Shown here in pieces: positions 50,381-63,257 of a stretch of 64,000 bases of DNA. Location of the stretch: positions 54,391,231 to 54,455,230 of the forward strand of contig CM028329.1 in NCBI GenBank assembly GCA_016647705.1, given 5' to 3'. Under the pieces are notes generated by a model. That model was not told the origin of the DNA. It worked only from the letters and a program-made list of their open reading frames with translations, and searched no databases. Within the stretch, counting starts at the first letter, position 1. The number at the start of each line of letters is the position of its first letter. Made by a program: the position numbers and the translations under genes. The stretch is from Eucommia ulmoides (lineage: Eukaryota > Streptophyta > Magnoliopsida > Garryales > Eucommiaceae).

Positions 50381-50763
50381 ACAGTGTCTTAATTTGTACG
50401 ATTTTTATTTTTATTTTTACCTTTATATTAAAAATTGAGATTTTTTATTATTTAGTTCTCATTCAAGAGATCATGTAGAAAAAAATCATTTTGAACAATT
50501 TTACCATTGTATATATAATGAACAAACCTAATACATTAACCTCTTCACCATTCACTCTCTCTCACTCTATCGCCTCTCTCTAAACCCTTTCTTCCTCACG
50601 GCCGTCTCCCTCACTCAAAAACCCTTATTCCATCGATCGACGACTCCTACAAGCTATCACAAATCGAATCGAGATTGAGAAATCTGTTGAAAGGGGATAA
50701 CAATATTTAGAGCACAAAAACCTCCGTATCGATTGCGGACACACGCATAGAGAGAAGGCTTCA
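50381..50763. other. Left flank of the gag-only LTR element, promoter-like
   Basis: CT-rich sequence with CACTCTCTCTCACTCTATCGCC and AAACCC runs (50,545-50,640), then ATCGATCGACGACTCC. It resembles a plant gene leader, and its continuation is at 62,125 beyond the LTR element. The last five bases CTTCA (50,759-50,763) are the target duplication. No product can be named from the rejoined flanks. Confidence 0.4.
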
Positions 50764-52346
50764 TGATCGCTCAAATTTAATACCCTTAAATGGTACTACG
50801 ATACTGATGTAGTACGGTGTTCAAGTAGGGTATCGAACCACATAGATCGGTCTTGTAACTATTAAATTCAAATATATTTCTTTCTTTTAACTAAAACAAA
50901 TTTTGTTTTGAGTTTTGGGTTTTAAATATAAGGAAAATAAAATATTAATCTAAAACAAATGAAAATAGATAATCGAGTTAGAAATTGCGAGTTTCGTATT
51001 CTTGACTCATATGGGTTTCGTATTTTGTTTTTTAATTCAGATTTGTGTAAATGATTGCTCTTAACTACAAGCCGAAATTACTCAGAAAGATTCGATTTAC
51101 TATTTTTCGGCATGATTTATATTCGGTATGTAATTCCTACATTACTCTAATCTAAGGTGAATTGCAAAATTTTAAGTATAAACCATCCAAACCAATAATT
51201 AAATCCCAATAATATGATTGTATGATCGTTAGATCTAGACCACATATATTAGATCTAACGTTCTAGAAGTAACTGAATCTAAAAATCAAAATATCTACAA
51301 GAACACTTTGAAAATATATCCAATCACAATGAAACTATGCCGAACACAATATTCTTCATCATACAATTGTTCACACACAATCCAAAATTAAATTAAAAAT
51401 ACAATATTACATGAAATCCAAAATACTTACCCGAATCCTAACCCAACTGAAGAGAGATTAGCCGTACATGGAGTGATATTTTTCCTCAATAATATTAAAC
51501 AAAATCTTAATGAATAATTACCCACCAAAATATAGTGCCAGAAAGAAAAAGAAAAATATAGAAGAAAAAAAGTAAAAAAAAAAATGATACCCCCCTAAAC
51601 CTATTGCCGAGCCTTCTAATAATTCAGAAGAAGTATCAATCTCCCCCATAATTTGCGGAATATCTTCCCATTTTTAATGGTCAATTAATTATCATTAATT
51701 GGCCAAAGTCAACGAGGTATTACAACGGCGCTGATCACACAAAAACAATGATGTTGGGCCTGCTGTTTGCTGCAAACTTTGGGCCAAAGGAACAAAAATT
51801 AAAATAAAAGAGAGATTTGAGCCTTGGTTTAATAGAGGACATTGGGCTTTGGCTTAAGAAATCAAATGAATTAAAATAAAAAGGGAGATTGCATTTTGGG
51901 AAATGAAAATGAGCTAGGCTTTGGAAGAAAAGGCGTTGGGCCTTGACCCAACGCATTACTGGTTCAACACATTTGGTGGAGAGATGTGACCAACTTTGAA
52001 CGTCTGTATCTTTCTCATTTGAACTCTGATTTTTCTATATGACTAGTCGTTAGAAAGCTCAGAGAGTGTACTTTCATGTGGAACCTATTTCATCCCAAAA
52101 ATACAAATGTGAAATTAGTTATAGCCAAAAGAATAAACATATGTTTCCATTCTAGGGCAAAGAATCACAACTTTTATCCGGTTGATTATTTTACTGCCTA
52201 TTTTGCTTCCGAAAGTGTGTTTTTGATCCAATTCTTTAAATCTATAAAACTAAATAAAATAAATAAATTCTACTAACTTAATTTATTCAAAGCAATAACA
52301 AAACTTAGATTAATGATATTAGATCATGTAAAATGTGCCGTGATCA
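50764..52346 (-). mobile_element. 3' LTR (left) of the gag-only element
   Basis: 1,583 bp, with ends TGATCGC and GTGATCA. It is homologous to 60,526-62,119 throughout, including the GTTAGATCTAGAC, AACGTTCTAGAAGTAA and TTTGGGCCAAAG blocks. It has a 5-bp duplication outside and a polypurine tract inside. Confidence 0.9.
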
Positions 52347-52358
52347 CACCCCCAAGCC
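52347..52358 (-). other. Polypurine tract of the gag-only element
   Basis: On the minus strand AGGCTTGGGGGTG abuts the 3' LTR. A TTTGCTCAAGGACTAGCAAA inverted motif precedes it, as is common at the 3' end of plant Athila/Tat elements. It would prime plus-strand DNA synthesis. Confidence 0.75.
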
Positions 52359-52805
52359 TAAATTTTGCTAGTCCTTGAGCAAAACTAAATATATTAATTA
52401 AATGAAAAGGCCACTTTTGTAGGGAATACGATTGCATTTGACGTATGCAATAAATTATAAACCCCTAGGTCACCCCTCGTAGACGAGTATAGTCTTGTGA
52501 GGGTTTACAGTGATGCTACCCACAAATATCTCAAATTCCTTATTGTGCATTTTATTCATCAGTAAAGATTTATCAGTCTTGTTCAATGATAACAAATCAA
52601 GTCAAGATCACCCATGAGTTACTGAAATAGCCATTGATCTCATAGCACGTGATTATTAACAATATTCATTTTTGTACTCACAACATACATGCAACTCTCA
52701 TTTATAATGAATTTAGCACAAGTAACTAGTCAACTCTTTCTAAACAATCAAACAACTTTTTCCTGAAATAAAAAATGTATTTGTCTATATATTTTCTTCT
52801 GCATA

Positions 52806-52864
<59 letters not shown>

Positions 52865-53426
52865 AACCAAACATTTTATTTTTATTTTTTTTAAAAAAAA
52901 GTGACTTGTGCAATGTTAATCCCACTGGACTTTCTAAGGTGTCCGTGTTGTGAGTGTTGGACTAATACTCCCAATCCAGTTGGCTCAGAGCATTAGGTGT
53001 TAAGATACCCTTCAGGCTTAATGAGATAAATACAAAACTAATTTGGTAAGGAGAGATACAACCTGACGTAATGAAACTGCAAATCTTGACCAAATTAGTA
53101 CGCAATGCTTGTAAACCTGTCTGACACAACCCTCAAGGAAACTCATCAAGTCAAAAATAAAAGTAAACCCTAAAATAAGAAATTTAAAACAACATTGGGT
53201 TGCCTCCCACTCAGCGCTAAATTTAATGTCTTCAGTCGGACGTTGAATGTCTTAAACCCCTTATCCGTAGTGGAGTAACCCACTCCTCACCTTCTGTTGA
53301 GTTACTCTTCAGTCGGTTAGGGAAGAGTTGCGGGCGACACTCACATTTCTCAACTTCTTTCCCAGATCAAATCTCTTTTTTGTGAGACGTACTTTGTGGT
53401 CTTTTTGCTAAGCCCCCAAAGAGAAG
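52359..53426 (-). other. 3' untranslated stretch of the gag-only element
   Basis: No coding potential. It holds an (AT)n tract at about 52,813-52,860. On the plus strand TTGGGTTGCCTCCCACTCAGCGCT near 53,194 is a sequence seen downstream of gag in many plant Ty3/gypsy elements. Pol would be expected here or upstream and is absent. Confidence 0.55.
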
Positions 53427-54332
53427 TTAAGTTACGTCAACCCATTGAATATGAAATGAATTATCTTTGGTTAGGGTTGACGGTTGGTCCACTACATCAA
53501 AAAGATACCCCTTAATTTTGGGATGCGGTAGCATGGATATGATGGATGTTTTAATCATAGGGAGATAATCTAAATGTGTCATCGATGGTTCGATCTCATT
53601 TTCTTTATGATTTTCTAACCCGACCTCCTCAATGTATGTATTCTCAACTTCTATGCTTACCAACTCACCTACACTTTTGTATCCCACTTCTTTCTTTGCC
53701 TTACTAATCGGTGATGGTTGAGCTAAAAGCGACTCAAACTCGGTATTATAGCATTTGGGTTCCTCACCAGTTTCGCTCAGCTGTGGTACTTTTAACAACT
53801 CTTTGTTTTCAATCTCGTGCTCTAGAACACTCTCATCAACACCTAGCGAATCACTCTTTTCATTTTCCCTATTTAATATTTCAACCATTCCCTTGACTTG
53901 GGCTGTTAGTCGGTCTATCCTTTCAGTTTGCTCTTTCCTGGTTTTAAGAACTTGTTGTTCTTCTACGAGTTTAAGGATTTGTTGCAGTTCAGTGGATTAA
54001 ACATTCGTATCCTCTTGGGGAAACAATGGTTGATATTGGGGTTGGTAGTAGGATTGATTGTAAAAGTGTGACCCCGAAGGCTCACTATAATATTGTTGAT
54101 CCCATCCATAATTATTTGAGTATTGATTATAATCGAGTGGCGGATAATATGGGTCAGAATAGGTATTATTATAGGGATATGTGGAATTTTGGTAATTGTA
54201 AAGACATTGATTAGTTAGATGGGCACGACTATGACATACGTTGCATGAATATGGGTTATGTTGCGGTCTGAAGGCATTAAGTTGATCTATTTTTTTGAGT
54301 ACATTAGCTAACCTCCCAAAGACATCATCCAT
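53427..54332 (-). pseudogene. Gag C-terminal half with CCHC knuckle and one stop
   Basis: One frame runs from 54,332 to 53,427, interrupted only by TAA at 53,997-53,999. The first part (MDDVFGRLANVLKKIDQLNA) is followed by CNVCHSRAHLTNQC, a perfect CX2CX4HX4C zinc knuckle at residues 30-43, then a Tyr/Gln/Pro-rich stretch. After the stop comes a heptad-rich coiled coil (LQQILKLVEEQQVLKTRKEQ) and an acidic tail to the end. Gag packages element RNA; the knuckle binds nucleic acid. The capsid-forming N-terminal half is missing because a stop and a (TTA)n tract lie just upstream. With a single stop, the decay here is mild. Confidence 0.8.
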
Positions 54333-54363
54333 CTATTCTAGTCCCAATTTTTTTATTTTTTTA

Positions 54364-54380
54364 TTTTATTATTATTATTA

Positions 54381-54418
<38 letters not shown>
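54364..54418. repeat. (TTA)n microsatellite
   Basis: About eighteen TTA units with one GTTA interruption. It lies at the joint between the gag remnant and the nested insert. The poly-Ile frame across it is a by-product. Confidence 0.95.
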
Positions 54419-54434
54419 TTAACTGTTACAGTTA

Positions 54435-57197
54435 CTAATTGTTTTCTGGGGGGTTTAATATGGGCCCCAAGGCCCATACATATATTAGACTCATCACCAT
54501 ATGCTAATACAAATTTAATACAAAACCCAATGTTGTACCTGTGAGTTTCCAACACAGAGAGAGCGCGTGAGTGGGAGTAAAAATGGAAGGTTGTTCTTGA
54601 GAGGAAAAGTGCCAATTTTTTTGAAACAAAATACATTGCAGGCACAAATCTTCCTCCCATTCCTCTTTCTCGCCGTAGTGAAGCAGCTCAAAGTATCCCG
54701 TCGCTGTTCAACAAACTCGCCGCCATCGTCATCGTCTTCCATGCCATTCTTGTCCTGTCCCACGTCATCGCTGTTAAGCCCAATCCCCGTCACCGTTCCT
54801 TCAAACACCGTCGCCATCCCATGCTCCGATATGCGTTTTCTGTCCCCATCTATTATCCATTTTTGGATTTCAGGGATTTCAATTGTTGTGCATTAAAGAT
54901 CATTGTTCGAATTTAGGGTTTGTTTACTACTGTACAAAAATTCAAATTTTGATATGTGTGTTTATTCCTTTTCAAATTTGGTTTGATGATGCTTGATATC
55001 TTGAAATATTTACTGTTTCGGTTGTTAGGATTTTTGATGTATAGCAAGAATCACATATATTAAATCATGTTCTTTATATTCCCCTTTGTTTGGTTAGTGT
55101 TTCTGTTCTCAATTCTTGTCCCAACGTAACAAATTTTGGAATAGTTACTGTGTAGCAATCAATCTTGAGATTTTTATTGTACAGCAAAAATCTTATAGTT
55201 AAGGTCTTGTTTTGGATTCACGTTTTGTAATGTTTTCACTGTTGATACGGATTTTTGATTGAATCATTACTGTGGTGTTAGAATTGGTGTTTAGTTAATG
55301 TGTGTTAAAAAACATATGTTTGATTTACAGAGATTATTACTGTGTAGCAAAAACCTATCTCCCCCGTTGTATTGTTGATATTTTGAGTGTTGAGATAGTT
55401 AATGTGCAGTAAAAATTATATATTATTGTTGTGTTCTTGCATTTCGCTTTGGTTTCATCACAAATAGAGATGGCTATTGCTTCTGTTATCAATTTATGTT
55501 TCCAATGGAAAATTGTTGGAGCCTGTTTATGACACGCCTCAGCAAAGGGTTGATTGGTAAGTGTGGATTTTTGTTTGTATTAGGTTTGTAAGAATATGCG
55601 ATATCATACTAGAAATTTGTATGGTTTTATTTTTTTTTGCAGACCTGACTGTGGAATAATGGTTACGTATATAATGAGGCAGGTCATCCTTGGGCAACAA
55701 GCAAACGTCAACCGTGAATGCGAAGCTAGAATATCAACGGTGGAAAGGGCGGATCTTATCAAGGATATAATAAATGACAAACATGGCTGTTGGGCTTTTG
55801 ATCCATTTTATGCGTAGAGTAGTTGAGCGTAATGGGTTCGTTGACAAAATGTTTTATTCCTTTTTTATATTATTTGATTAAATGATTTATTTGTTTCTAA
55901 ACGTTTTGACATTTTATGATGGATGTGGTTCATGACTAATCTCGATGTGTGGGTGTATTTCTTGTTATGTAATCAAGTTCGTGCATGAAATGTCTAAGTC
56001 GAATAATGTTATCGGACACAATTACTTGTTCTATTAAAAATTATTGTACATTAATTATTCCAGTGCAGTAAAAATTACTGTGAATTAATATTCACAGTAA
56101 TTATTGTGAGCTGATATTATTTTGCAGCCAGGGGAGGGCCCTTAGTTTTGTTGGTAAGAATTCGGATGAGAAATCAGGTGGATTGTTGCTTGCTTATATT
56201 AGTTAAATGATATATCATTTACCCTTATGGTGAAAAAGTGCTTGTACCTGTAGTTCCTAATCGGGGTGGTCCCGTTGAGGCCGACGAAACAGGTCAGATA
56301 TTTGCTTATTTTCTTAAAAGTGTTTTTGTTAGTCCCTGCTATCGGTATTACACCACTTCTTGCAACCTCTGATCAAACAATTTTATGAGCTTAAGAAGAT
56401 ATTTTTCATGCCCATTTTATTCTTGGTTTCAATACTCCTTCAGGCAAAGAATTTCTTTACTGGCTTATTACTGATGATGATGCACGAGGGAATGCATTTT
56501 GGTGAGTTTTAAAGTTTATCTCCTATAATCCTCTTTCATACATAGATACTCTGAGACAATCATATATTGTCTTTTGTTTTTTTCCCTTTCTCAAGAATCG
56601 TTGTGTTATACATGTGTATGTTAATGCCAACCTTTTTGTTTTGCATGTGTATCTTTTGTTGAACTGCAACCAAGTTAACATTGATATCCCGTTTGAATTC
56701 ATAGGACTTTGGTTGGTATTATTGATCACATTCTATTTTCATTTGGAAACAACTATCAATTTTATGTGAATTAATATTCACAGTAATTGTTGTGAGCTGA
56801 TATTATTTTGCATCTTCATGTATATATATACATATATCATTTAACACTAGTTAAATGATGGAGAGACATTTTTTTTTGGGTTGGTTGTCTGTTACTTTTA
56901 ACAGGTCGATATGGATACACATCTATCTATGGGGACCTTCCGGAATTCGAGTTGAATAAATAATTACTAGGCATTAATTATGCCGCTACAATGAATATTA
57001 TTGTGCAGTAATATTCATCTATTATGCATGAGCTAGTATTCTTTTGAGTTGAGTTCCAATTTGTTGGTTAAATGGTTCTCTCCAAGTGCAGCTACTAAAA
57101 TTGATGGTCTGTTTGGATTTTGGATGTTGTTTAGGGGTCTTATTTGTTTTTTAATGATTTAGTTGATTGATTTGTGTATTTTTTCTTTTTTTTCTCT

Positions 57198-57247
<50 letters not shown>

Positions 57248-60165
57248 ATTGAGTGTGCAGTCTATAGATGGGTTTGATTCATGTATTTTTTTCAAAGGAG
57301 TTAGTGAAGAAATATCCTAATTCCACTGGCCTTTGCCATTCGCCTCCATGGAAAGGCATAAGTCATAGTTCAAATCTGGTAAGGGGCTTCGGCTTTTTTC
57401 CATAAAACCCCAATCGTAGTATTCATATTTGAAGGAAGAAATAAGCAACTGTTAATGTTTGGAATGCAAAATAACATTTTTGCTTGGGTCAATATCTTCT
57501 TAAAGACCATGGGATCCTCATATTTCCTCATACTATGATGTAGAGAAAATGTTCTTAATTGACTTGCACATCCAGCTGCATTACAGGTTTCTACCATCTT
57601 TTCTACTGGGCCATTCCAAAGTTCTATAGTGAATACTAGTTTGATGCAAATGCCGATTGCCAAGTAATATTCATAATCTGTCTCTTAGAAATTATGCAAA
57701 GGAATAGTGTCTCATACTTTGTAAGGATAAAGTCCGCTTTATTAAGGGACATGGGTATAATCAATCTCTACCTCTTTCATGTTACTTGATGCATTTTTAA
57801 AATGAGGCAACTAAGTAGCCCGCATGTTTCAACAAGATGGAAAGGCTTATGGTCACATGTTAAATGTTCTTGCTCCTGAGCACACTAATCCATCCACATT
57901 GACATTAAAAGGATCATGAGCCTGTCCTGTTTGACACTTATGGTGAGCAAGTGCATGAACGTGGAGGTTCTCATCGAGAAGGTCCCGTTGAGGCCGACGA
58001 AACAGGTCAGCTATATCCATCTTTCTGTATATATATATCATTTAACATTAGTTAAATGATAGAGAAAAATTTATTTTTTTGTTGGTTTGGTTGTTTGTTA
58101 CTTTGAACAGGTCGATATGGATGCACATCTATCTATGGGGATCTTCTGGAATTCGAGTTGAATAAAAAATTACTGTGTATTAATTATTTCGCTACAATAA
58201 AAATTACTGTGAAGTAATATTCATATCGTACTCCATGGATACACATCTATCTATCCGAGATTCAAGTTGAACAAAAAATTACTGTGTATTAATTATTCCC
58301 CTACAATAAAATTTACTGTGAAGTAATATTCATCTATTACTCCATGTTTGATTTACTTAAAAGAATCATTATATCCTCGCTGAATCATGGCTTTTAAGCA
58401 TTTAATTCATCTTTATGGTGTTTGCGTATATGTTTTTTAATTATCGATTGAATTTCGATTTTGATTGTTGTTCTAATCGATTATTCTTAAACGCAAATAA
58501 AAGTGATTAGCATAATGTACGTACATTAACAGAGAGAGAGATAGAGGAAGCTCAAATCTCTTAAGAATGTATGAACCATAAACATGAGAAACTTAGAATG
58601 GAGGTTTTAGTATAAACTAATAAAGCCCAATGAACCAAATTGAAGTGAAATATCACAATATATGGACATTAATGAAGTCAACAACAGACTTGAACATCAA
58701 AGTAAAATCGTTTCCACAAACAAACAACAATCACGGAAGAATATAACTAAAACATAAAATTAACATAACAAACTAGAAAAAATGAAACCTATTGATAAAA
58801 CAATTCTAGTCATGAAAACATCCACAAGAATGTTGAATTTTTCAAAAATAAATAGAAACTGTTGCTCCAAAAAATATAATGAAAGTCTAATAAATGATGA
58901 CATCTCAAATGGGTTCTTTGCATGTTTTCCTATTGTATCCTTTCCCACCGCAGCGACTGCACAGCCCCATATACTTATCACAAGTATGGTCGTCCAATTT
59001 TCCATTTCCTGATCAAAATAAAAAAATATTCAACAATTATAACTGTATATCAAAACAATTAACCAATTATAAGTTGTATATCAATTATTCAACTGATTGT
59101 AACTGTGCAGTAAATATTCATCCATATCGACTTGTTAAAAGTAACAAATAACCCAAACAAAAAAAAGTAAAAAATCCAAAAACAATTACCGAATTATAAG
59201 TTGCACAACAACTATACAACTAATTAAAACTGTACATCAATATTCAATTCATGAAATCTATGCAATAAAAATAACACAATTATAATTGTACAGTAATATT
59301 CAACCAATTATAACTGTACAACAACATTCAATCAATTCAACGATGTTTCGGAATATCTATGAGGTTGTACAACAAAAAATTCAACCAATTATAATTGAAC
59401 AATAAATATTTAGTAAATTATAAATGTACAACAATATTGAACCAATTATAAACTATACATTAATATATTCACGTGCGAGCGCGTTGGGGCTAAGCTACGG
59501 ATAGCCATAGCTTGGCCGAAAGAGTTAGTTAAATATTCTGATAGTCAAGCTCCACAAACTAAGAATTACTGCAACTAAATTAATCTCAATGGTTCTAGTG
59601 ATTTGTTCTAAAAAAAGTGGAAACCAAATAAAAACATATTTTCCCTTCATATATATATGATAGCATCTGCCATATCTATATGAACTAATAATGAAGAAGA
59701 TGGTGTTCATGATTTAAAAAAGATAATCCAACCAATAGAAAAAGCAAAAATCGAGAAATGGTTCTTGTTTTATGTTCCTAATTTTTCAAAATTCGAAACA
59801 ACTCTTGAAACATGGAGGGTGATTAAAGATTCAAACCTGTAACTCTTGAGCTGCTACTCAATCATGCCGTTGAATCTGTTGTCGTCGCCACCGAAGTTGT
59901 TGCCGTCACAGCCGAAGTTGCTGCCGTTGCCGCCGATTCGTCGCTGTCTTTACCTCCTGCCAACGTGGAAATGGGTTTCACGATTTAGGGCTTTTCCTAT
60001 CACCGTCCTCACCTTATTTCCAAAAATACCTGAATAGCAAGAGCAATCCAAAGCCTCGCATGAGTCTTGTGCATGTAAAAATGGGCTTTTCTCAAAATAA
60101 AACTAATTGTCTGGGTATTACATGTTATGGGCTGATTTGTTTGGGGGCCATTCAAATATCAAGTG
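54435..60165 (+). mobile_element. MULE-like insert with ULP1 exon, inside the gag-only element
   Basis: The ends show inverted similarity: TTTAATATGGGCCCCAAGGC (about 54,457) and, inverted, TTTGAATGGCCCCCAAAC (about 60,145), both followed by GCCCATAACAT-like sequence. The interior has a ULP1 C-terminal exon (55,643-55,817) and many copies of TTACTGTG(C/A)AGTAA-like and ATTCACAGTAA motifs. Duplicated blocks occur: GGTCCCGTTGAGGCCGACGA near 56,263 and 57,979, and CGATATGGAT(A/G)CACATCTAT near 56,907 and 58,110. An open frame with an acidic cluster lies at 54,515-54,817 (minus), unrecognised. A T43 run lies at 57,200-57,242. No transposase was found, so this is a deletion derivative or a different MULE. 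The exact ends are uncertain. Confidence 0.55.
55643..55817 (+). pseudogene. ULP1 (C48) protease C-terminal exon
   Basis: TTTTTTGCAG precedes the exon, which reads PDCGIMVTYIMRQVILGQQA, then VERADLIKDIINDKHGC and a stop. DCGI(M)V with a following amphipathic helix is the catalytic-Cys region of ULP1-type proteases, and the helix plus a short tail is how such proteins end. The catalytic His and the upstream domains were not found on this strand. It is related in kind to the ULP1 gene at 42,078-46,378, but the sequence is quite different, so it comes from another element family. Confidence 0.75.
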
Positions 60166-60500
60166 TAGAATTGAATGTCTAATTAAAAAATCCTTGTTTT
60201 TTTTTTTTTACTTTTTTTTTTCCTCCAAAAATCAGTGTAAAAAACAAAAAGAAAAAAATTTAATGAACCTCAAATAAAACAAATAAGCCAAGTTACAGTT
60301 TTATGTTTCACTGTTTTTTTCTTTAGACACTGTTTGGTTTTTTATTTTATTTTTGTTACAGTTTCTATATTTTTTTTAATTGCTATTTCCTTTATTCGTT
60401 ATTTTTAATACTACTTTTTTTAATTTAATTTTTGTTTGGTTTAATATTAAACAAGTAAGGAAAAGAAAGATATAAATTAAATTCGATAATTAGCAATGCC
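60166..60500 (-). other. 5' leader of the gag-only element
   Basis: AT-rich, with T-runs near 60,198-60,220. It lies between the primer site and the nested insert. There is no open frame. Confidence 0.5.
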
Positions 60501-60520
60501 GATTCCCGGCAACGGTGCCA
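60501..60520 (-). other. Primer-binding site, tRNA-Asp type
   Basis: On the minus strand TGGCACCGTTGCCGGGAATC lies five bases inside the 5' LTR. It is complementary to the 3' end of plant tRNA-Asp (TGGCGCCGTTGCCGGGG expected) with few mismatches. This fixes the element's orientation. Confidence 0.85.
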
Positions 60521-60525
60521 AAATT

Positions 60526-62119
60526 TGATCGCTCAAATTTAATACCCTTAAATGGTACCGCGATACTGATGTAGTACGGTATTCAAGTAGGGTGTCGAAC
60601 CACAAGGATCAGTCTTGTAACTATTAAATTCAAATATTTTTCTTTCTTTTAACTAAAACAAATTTTGTTTTGAGTTTTGGGTTTTAAATATAAGGAAAAT
60701 AAAATATTAATCTAAAACAAATGAAAATAGATAGTCGGGTTAGGAATTACGGGTTTCTTATTTTTGACTCATGTGGGTTTCGTATTTTCTTTTTAATTCA
60801 GATTTGTGTAAACGAGTATTCTTAATTATAAGGCGGAACTCCGAAAGATTCGATTTATTATTCTTCGGCATGATTTATCTTCGGTATGTAATTCGTACAT
60901 TACTCTAATTTAGGGTCAATTACAATCTAGGCATAAATCATTCAAACCAATAATTAAATCCCAATAATACGATTGTATAATCGTTAGATCTAGACTACAG
61001 GTACTAAATCTAACGTTCTAGAAGTAATTGAATCTAAAAATCAAAATATCTACATGAACACTTTGAAAATAAATCCAATCACAATGAAACTATTTCGAAC
61101 ACAATATTCCTTATCACACAATTGTTCACACACAATTCAAAATTAAATTAAAAATACAATATTACATAAAATCCAAAATACTTACCTGAATCCTAACCTA
61201 ATTGAAGAGAGATTAGCCATCCATAGAGTGGTGTTTTTCCTCAATAATATTCAACAAAATCATAAAGAAGAATTTCCCACCAAAATACAGCGCCAAAAAA
61301 GAAAAAAAATATAGAAAAAGAAAAGTAAAAAAAATGATACCCCCAAAACCTACTGTCGAGCCTTCTAATAATTCAAAAGAAGTATCAATCTCCCCCATAA
61401 TTTGTGGAATATCTTCCCATTTTTAATGGTAAATTAATGACCATTAATTGGCCAAATTCAAAAAGGTATTACTGAGGCGCTGATCGCACAAAAACAATGA
61501 TGTTGGGCCTGCTGTTTGATGCAAACTTTGGGCCAAAGAAACAAAAATTGAAATAAAAGAGAGATTTAGGCCTTGGTTTAAGATAGGGCATTGGGTTTTG
61601 GCTTAAGAAATCAAATGAATTAAAATAAAAAAGAAGATTGTGCTTCGGGAATAGAAAAGGCGCTAGGCCTCGGAAGAACAGGAGCTGGGCCTTGGCCCAA
61701 CGCAATACTTGTTCAGCACATTTGGTGGAGAGATATGACCAACTTCGGACGTCTGTATCTTTCTCATTTGAACTCTGATTTTTCCATATGACTAGTCGTT
61801 GGAAAGCTCAGAGAGTCTACTTTAATGTGGAACTTGTTTCATCCCAAAAATACTAATTTTTGTTTCATCCCAAAATACAAATGTGAAATTAGTTATGGCC
61901 AAAAGGGTAAACATATGTTTCCATTCTAGGGCAAGGAACCACAACTTTTATCCGGTTGATCATTTTACTACCTATTTTGTTTCCAAAAGTGTTTTTTGAT
62001 CCAATTCTTCAAATCTATAAAAATACATAAAATAAATCAATTCAACTAACTTAATTTATTCAAAGCAATAACAAAACTTAGATTAACGATATTAGATCAC
62101 GTAAAATGTGACGCGATCA
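60526..62119 (-). mobile_element. 5' LTR (right) of the gag-only element
   Basis: 1,594 bp, with ends TGATCGC and GCGATCA. It is homologous to the left LTR, with scattered substitutions and small indels, including a short local duplication of TTTCATCCCAAAA near 61,850. It should carry the element's promoter on the minus strand. Confidence 0.9.
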
Positions 62120-62124
62120 CTTCA

Positions 62125-63250
62125 CCAGATGATGTTCGTCGACCGGGATTACAAGAGAAAGCCAGTGCTCAGAACCAACGCCGATTCTCCAATCGGGCTG
62201 TGTATTTTATGGCGTCGATTGTGAAATCGACGGCGGATCTGGAACCAACTGCAAACTAACAACACCAATTGTGAAGAAAACACCGGCGAAAATAGAGAAA
62301 GCAGTTTGAAGCCAATATCCATGGAGCCATCATGTTTATATTTTCCTCCCATGGTTTCTCTCTCTCTTATATCTGGATTTCCAAATATGGAAATCCAGGT
62401 CTGAAAGCACAAAATCATATGGCGCGGATGCTTCAGATCTGGATGGTGTGTGTTACTAGGGTTCCTGACATGAGGCCTATCATGACCTATCTTTTAATTT
62501 TCTGAATTAAATTCGACCTTGATTCTGTTTACCATTTGATTTCTCGACCTATGCAGATTATTCTCAGTTTAGAAATATAATATTGTGTTTCTATGCTCTA
62601 CTTCCCCTCTTCGAACTTTTTTTTTAAACATCCATTTTGTTGAAATTAGGGTTAAATTTGTTAATGTTTTGAGAAGCTCTGGATTTTCGAATGAGATATC
62701 TTCAAAAGATTTAGGTGTTATAGTTGATGTTTCTGTACTGGACTGGTTATTATCAAATCTAAAATTTAATTTAGATGTATTTTTTTTTTTTCTATTTTTT
62801 TCTAAAAGATGTTTGTGGTATAACAAGCAATGGAGATTGAAAAAACATGTGTTGCGATGCAACAACGTCGGCGAGTCCGTCTTACAGGCTGTTCTGTCAA
62901 AAAAATTTAGCACCGTCTACCGTTGTCTTGGTTGTCTGTTCATCTTTGCGCAGACCTGTTCTTGTCCTCTTATTCTCTCTTTCTCTCTCTCTTATTAACG
63001 TTAACACACACACACACGAAAATGCGTTAATTTTAACATAGAGAAACCCAAACAATAAGAAGTTAATGCACACCCAACTTAATCACACAAACAACAAACA
63101 CAGTATAATCACGTTAGTGTTCATACACAAAATCCTAAAAAATAAAGATACGTTAACACCGCCTCGACTACCTAATCGGCGCAAATACTTAGGGTGAGTA
63201 GAAAACCACGCAATCAATGCTCTAGACATCTCAATCGCTTGATCTGATTG
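62125..63250. other. Right flank; unassigned, possibly a host leader and exon
   Basis: Rejoined to 50,758 this gives a leader-like CT-rich stretch, then an open piece starting MMFVDRDYKRKPVLRTNADS that stops soon after. I cannot name a product. Frames at 62,569-62,998 on both strands are AT-rich and unrecognised. CT-rich and (CA)n tracts lie at 62,970-63,017. Confidence 0.35.
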
Positions 63251-63257
63251 ACAAATC

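Larger units (their letters stand above)
50764..62119 (-). mobile_element. Gag-only Ty3/gypsy LTR retrotransposon (Athila/Tat-like) with nested MULE
   Basis: The 11,356-bp element has LTRs with ends TGATCGC..GCGATCA and a perfect target duplication CTTCA (50,759-50,763 and 62,120-62,124). On the minus strand the right LTR is the 5' LTR, followed by a tRNA-Asp-type primer site, an AT-rich leader, a MULE-like insert, the C-terminal half of gag, a 1-kb untranslated stretch and a polypurine tract. No protease, integrase, reverse transcriptase or RNase H motif is visible, so mobilisation would need a relative in trans. The LTR copies differ at many positions and by small indels, so the insertion is not young. 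The first half of gag is missing next to the nested insert. Confidence 0.85.

Noticed and set aside
54361..54660. 99-residue minus-strand frame ending in poly-Ile
   Set aside because: Its tail is the (TTA)n microsatellite and the rest has no recognisable domain.
62569..62998. Frames of 114 and 137 residues on opposite strands
   Set aside because: AT-rich, overlapping, no recognisable domain, no leader or splice context.
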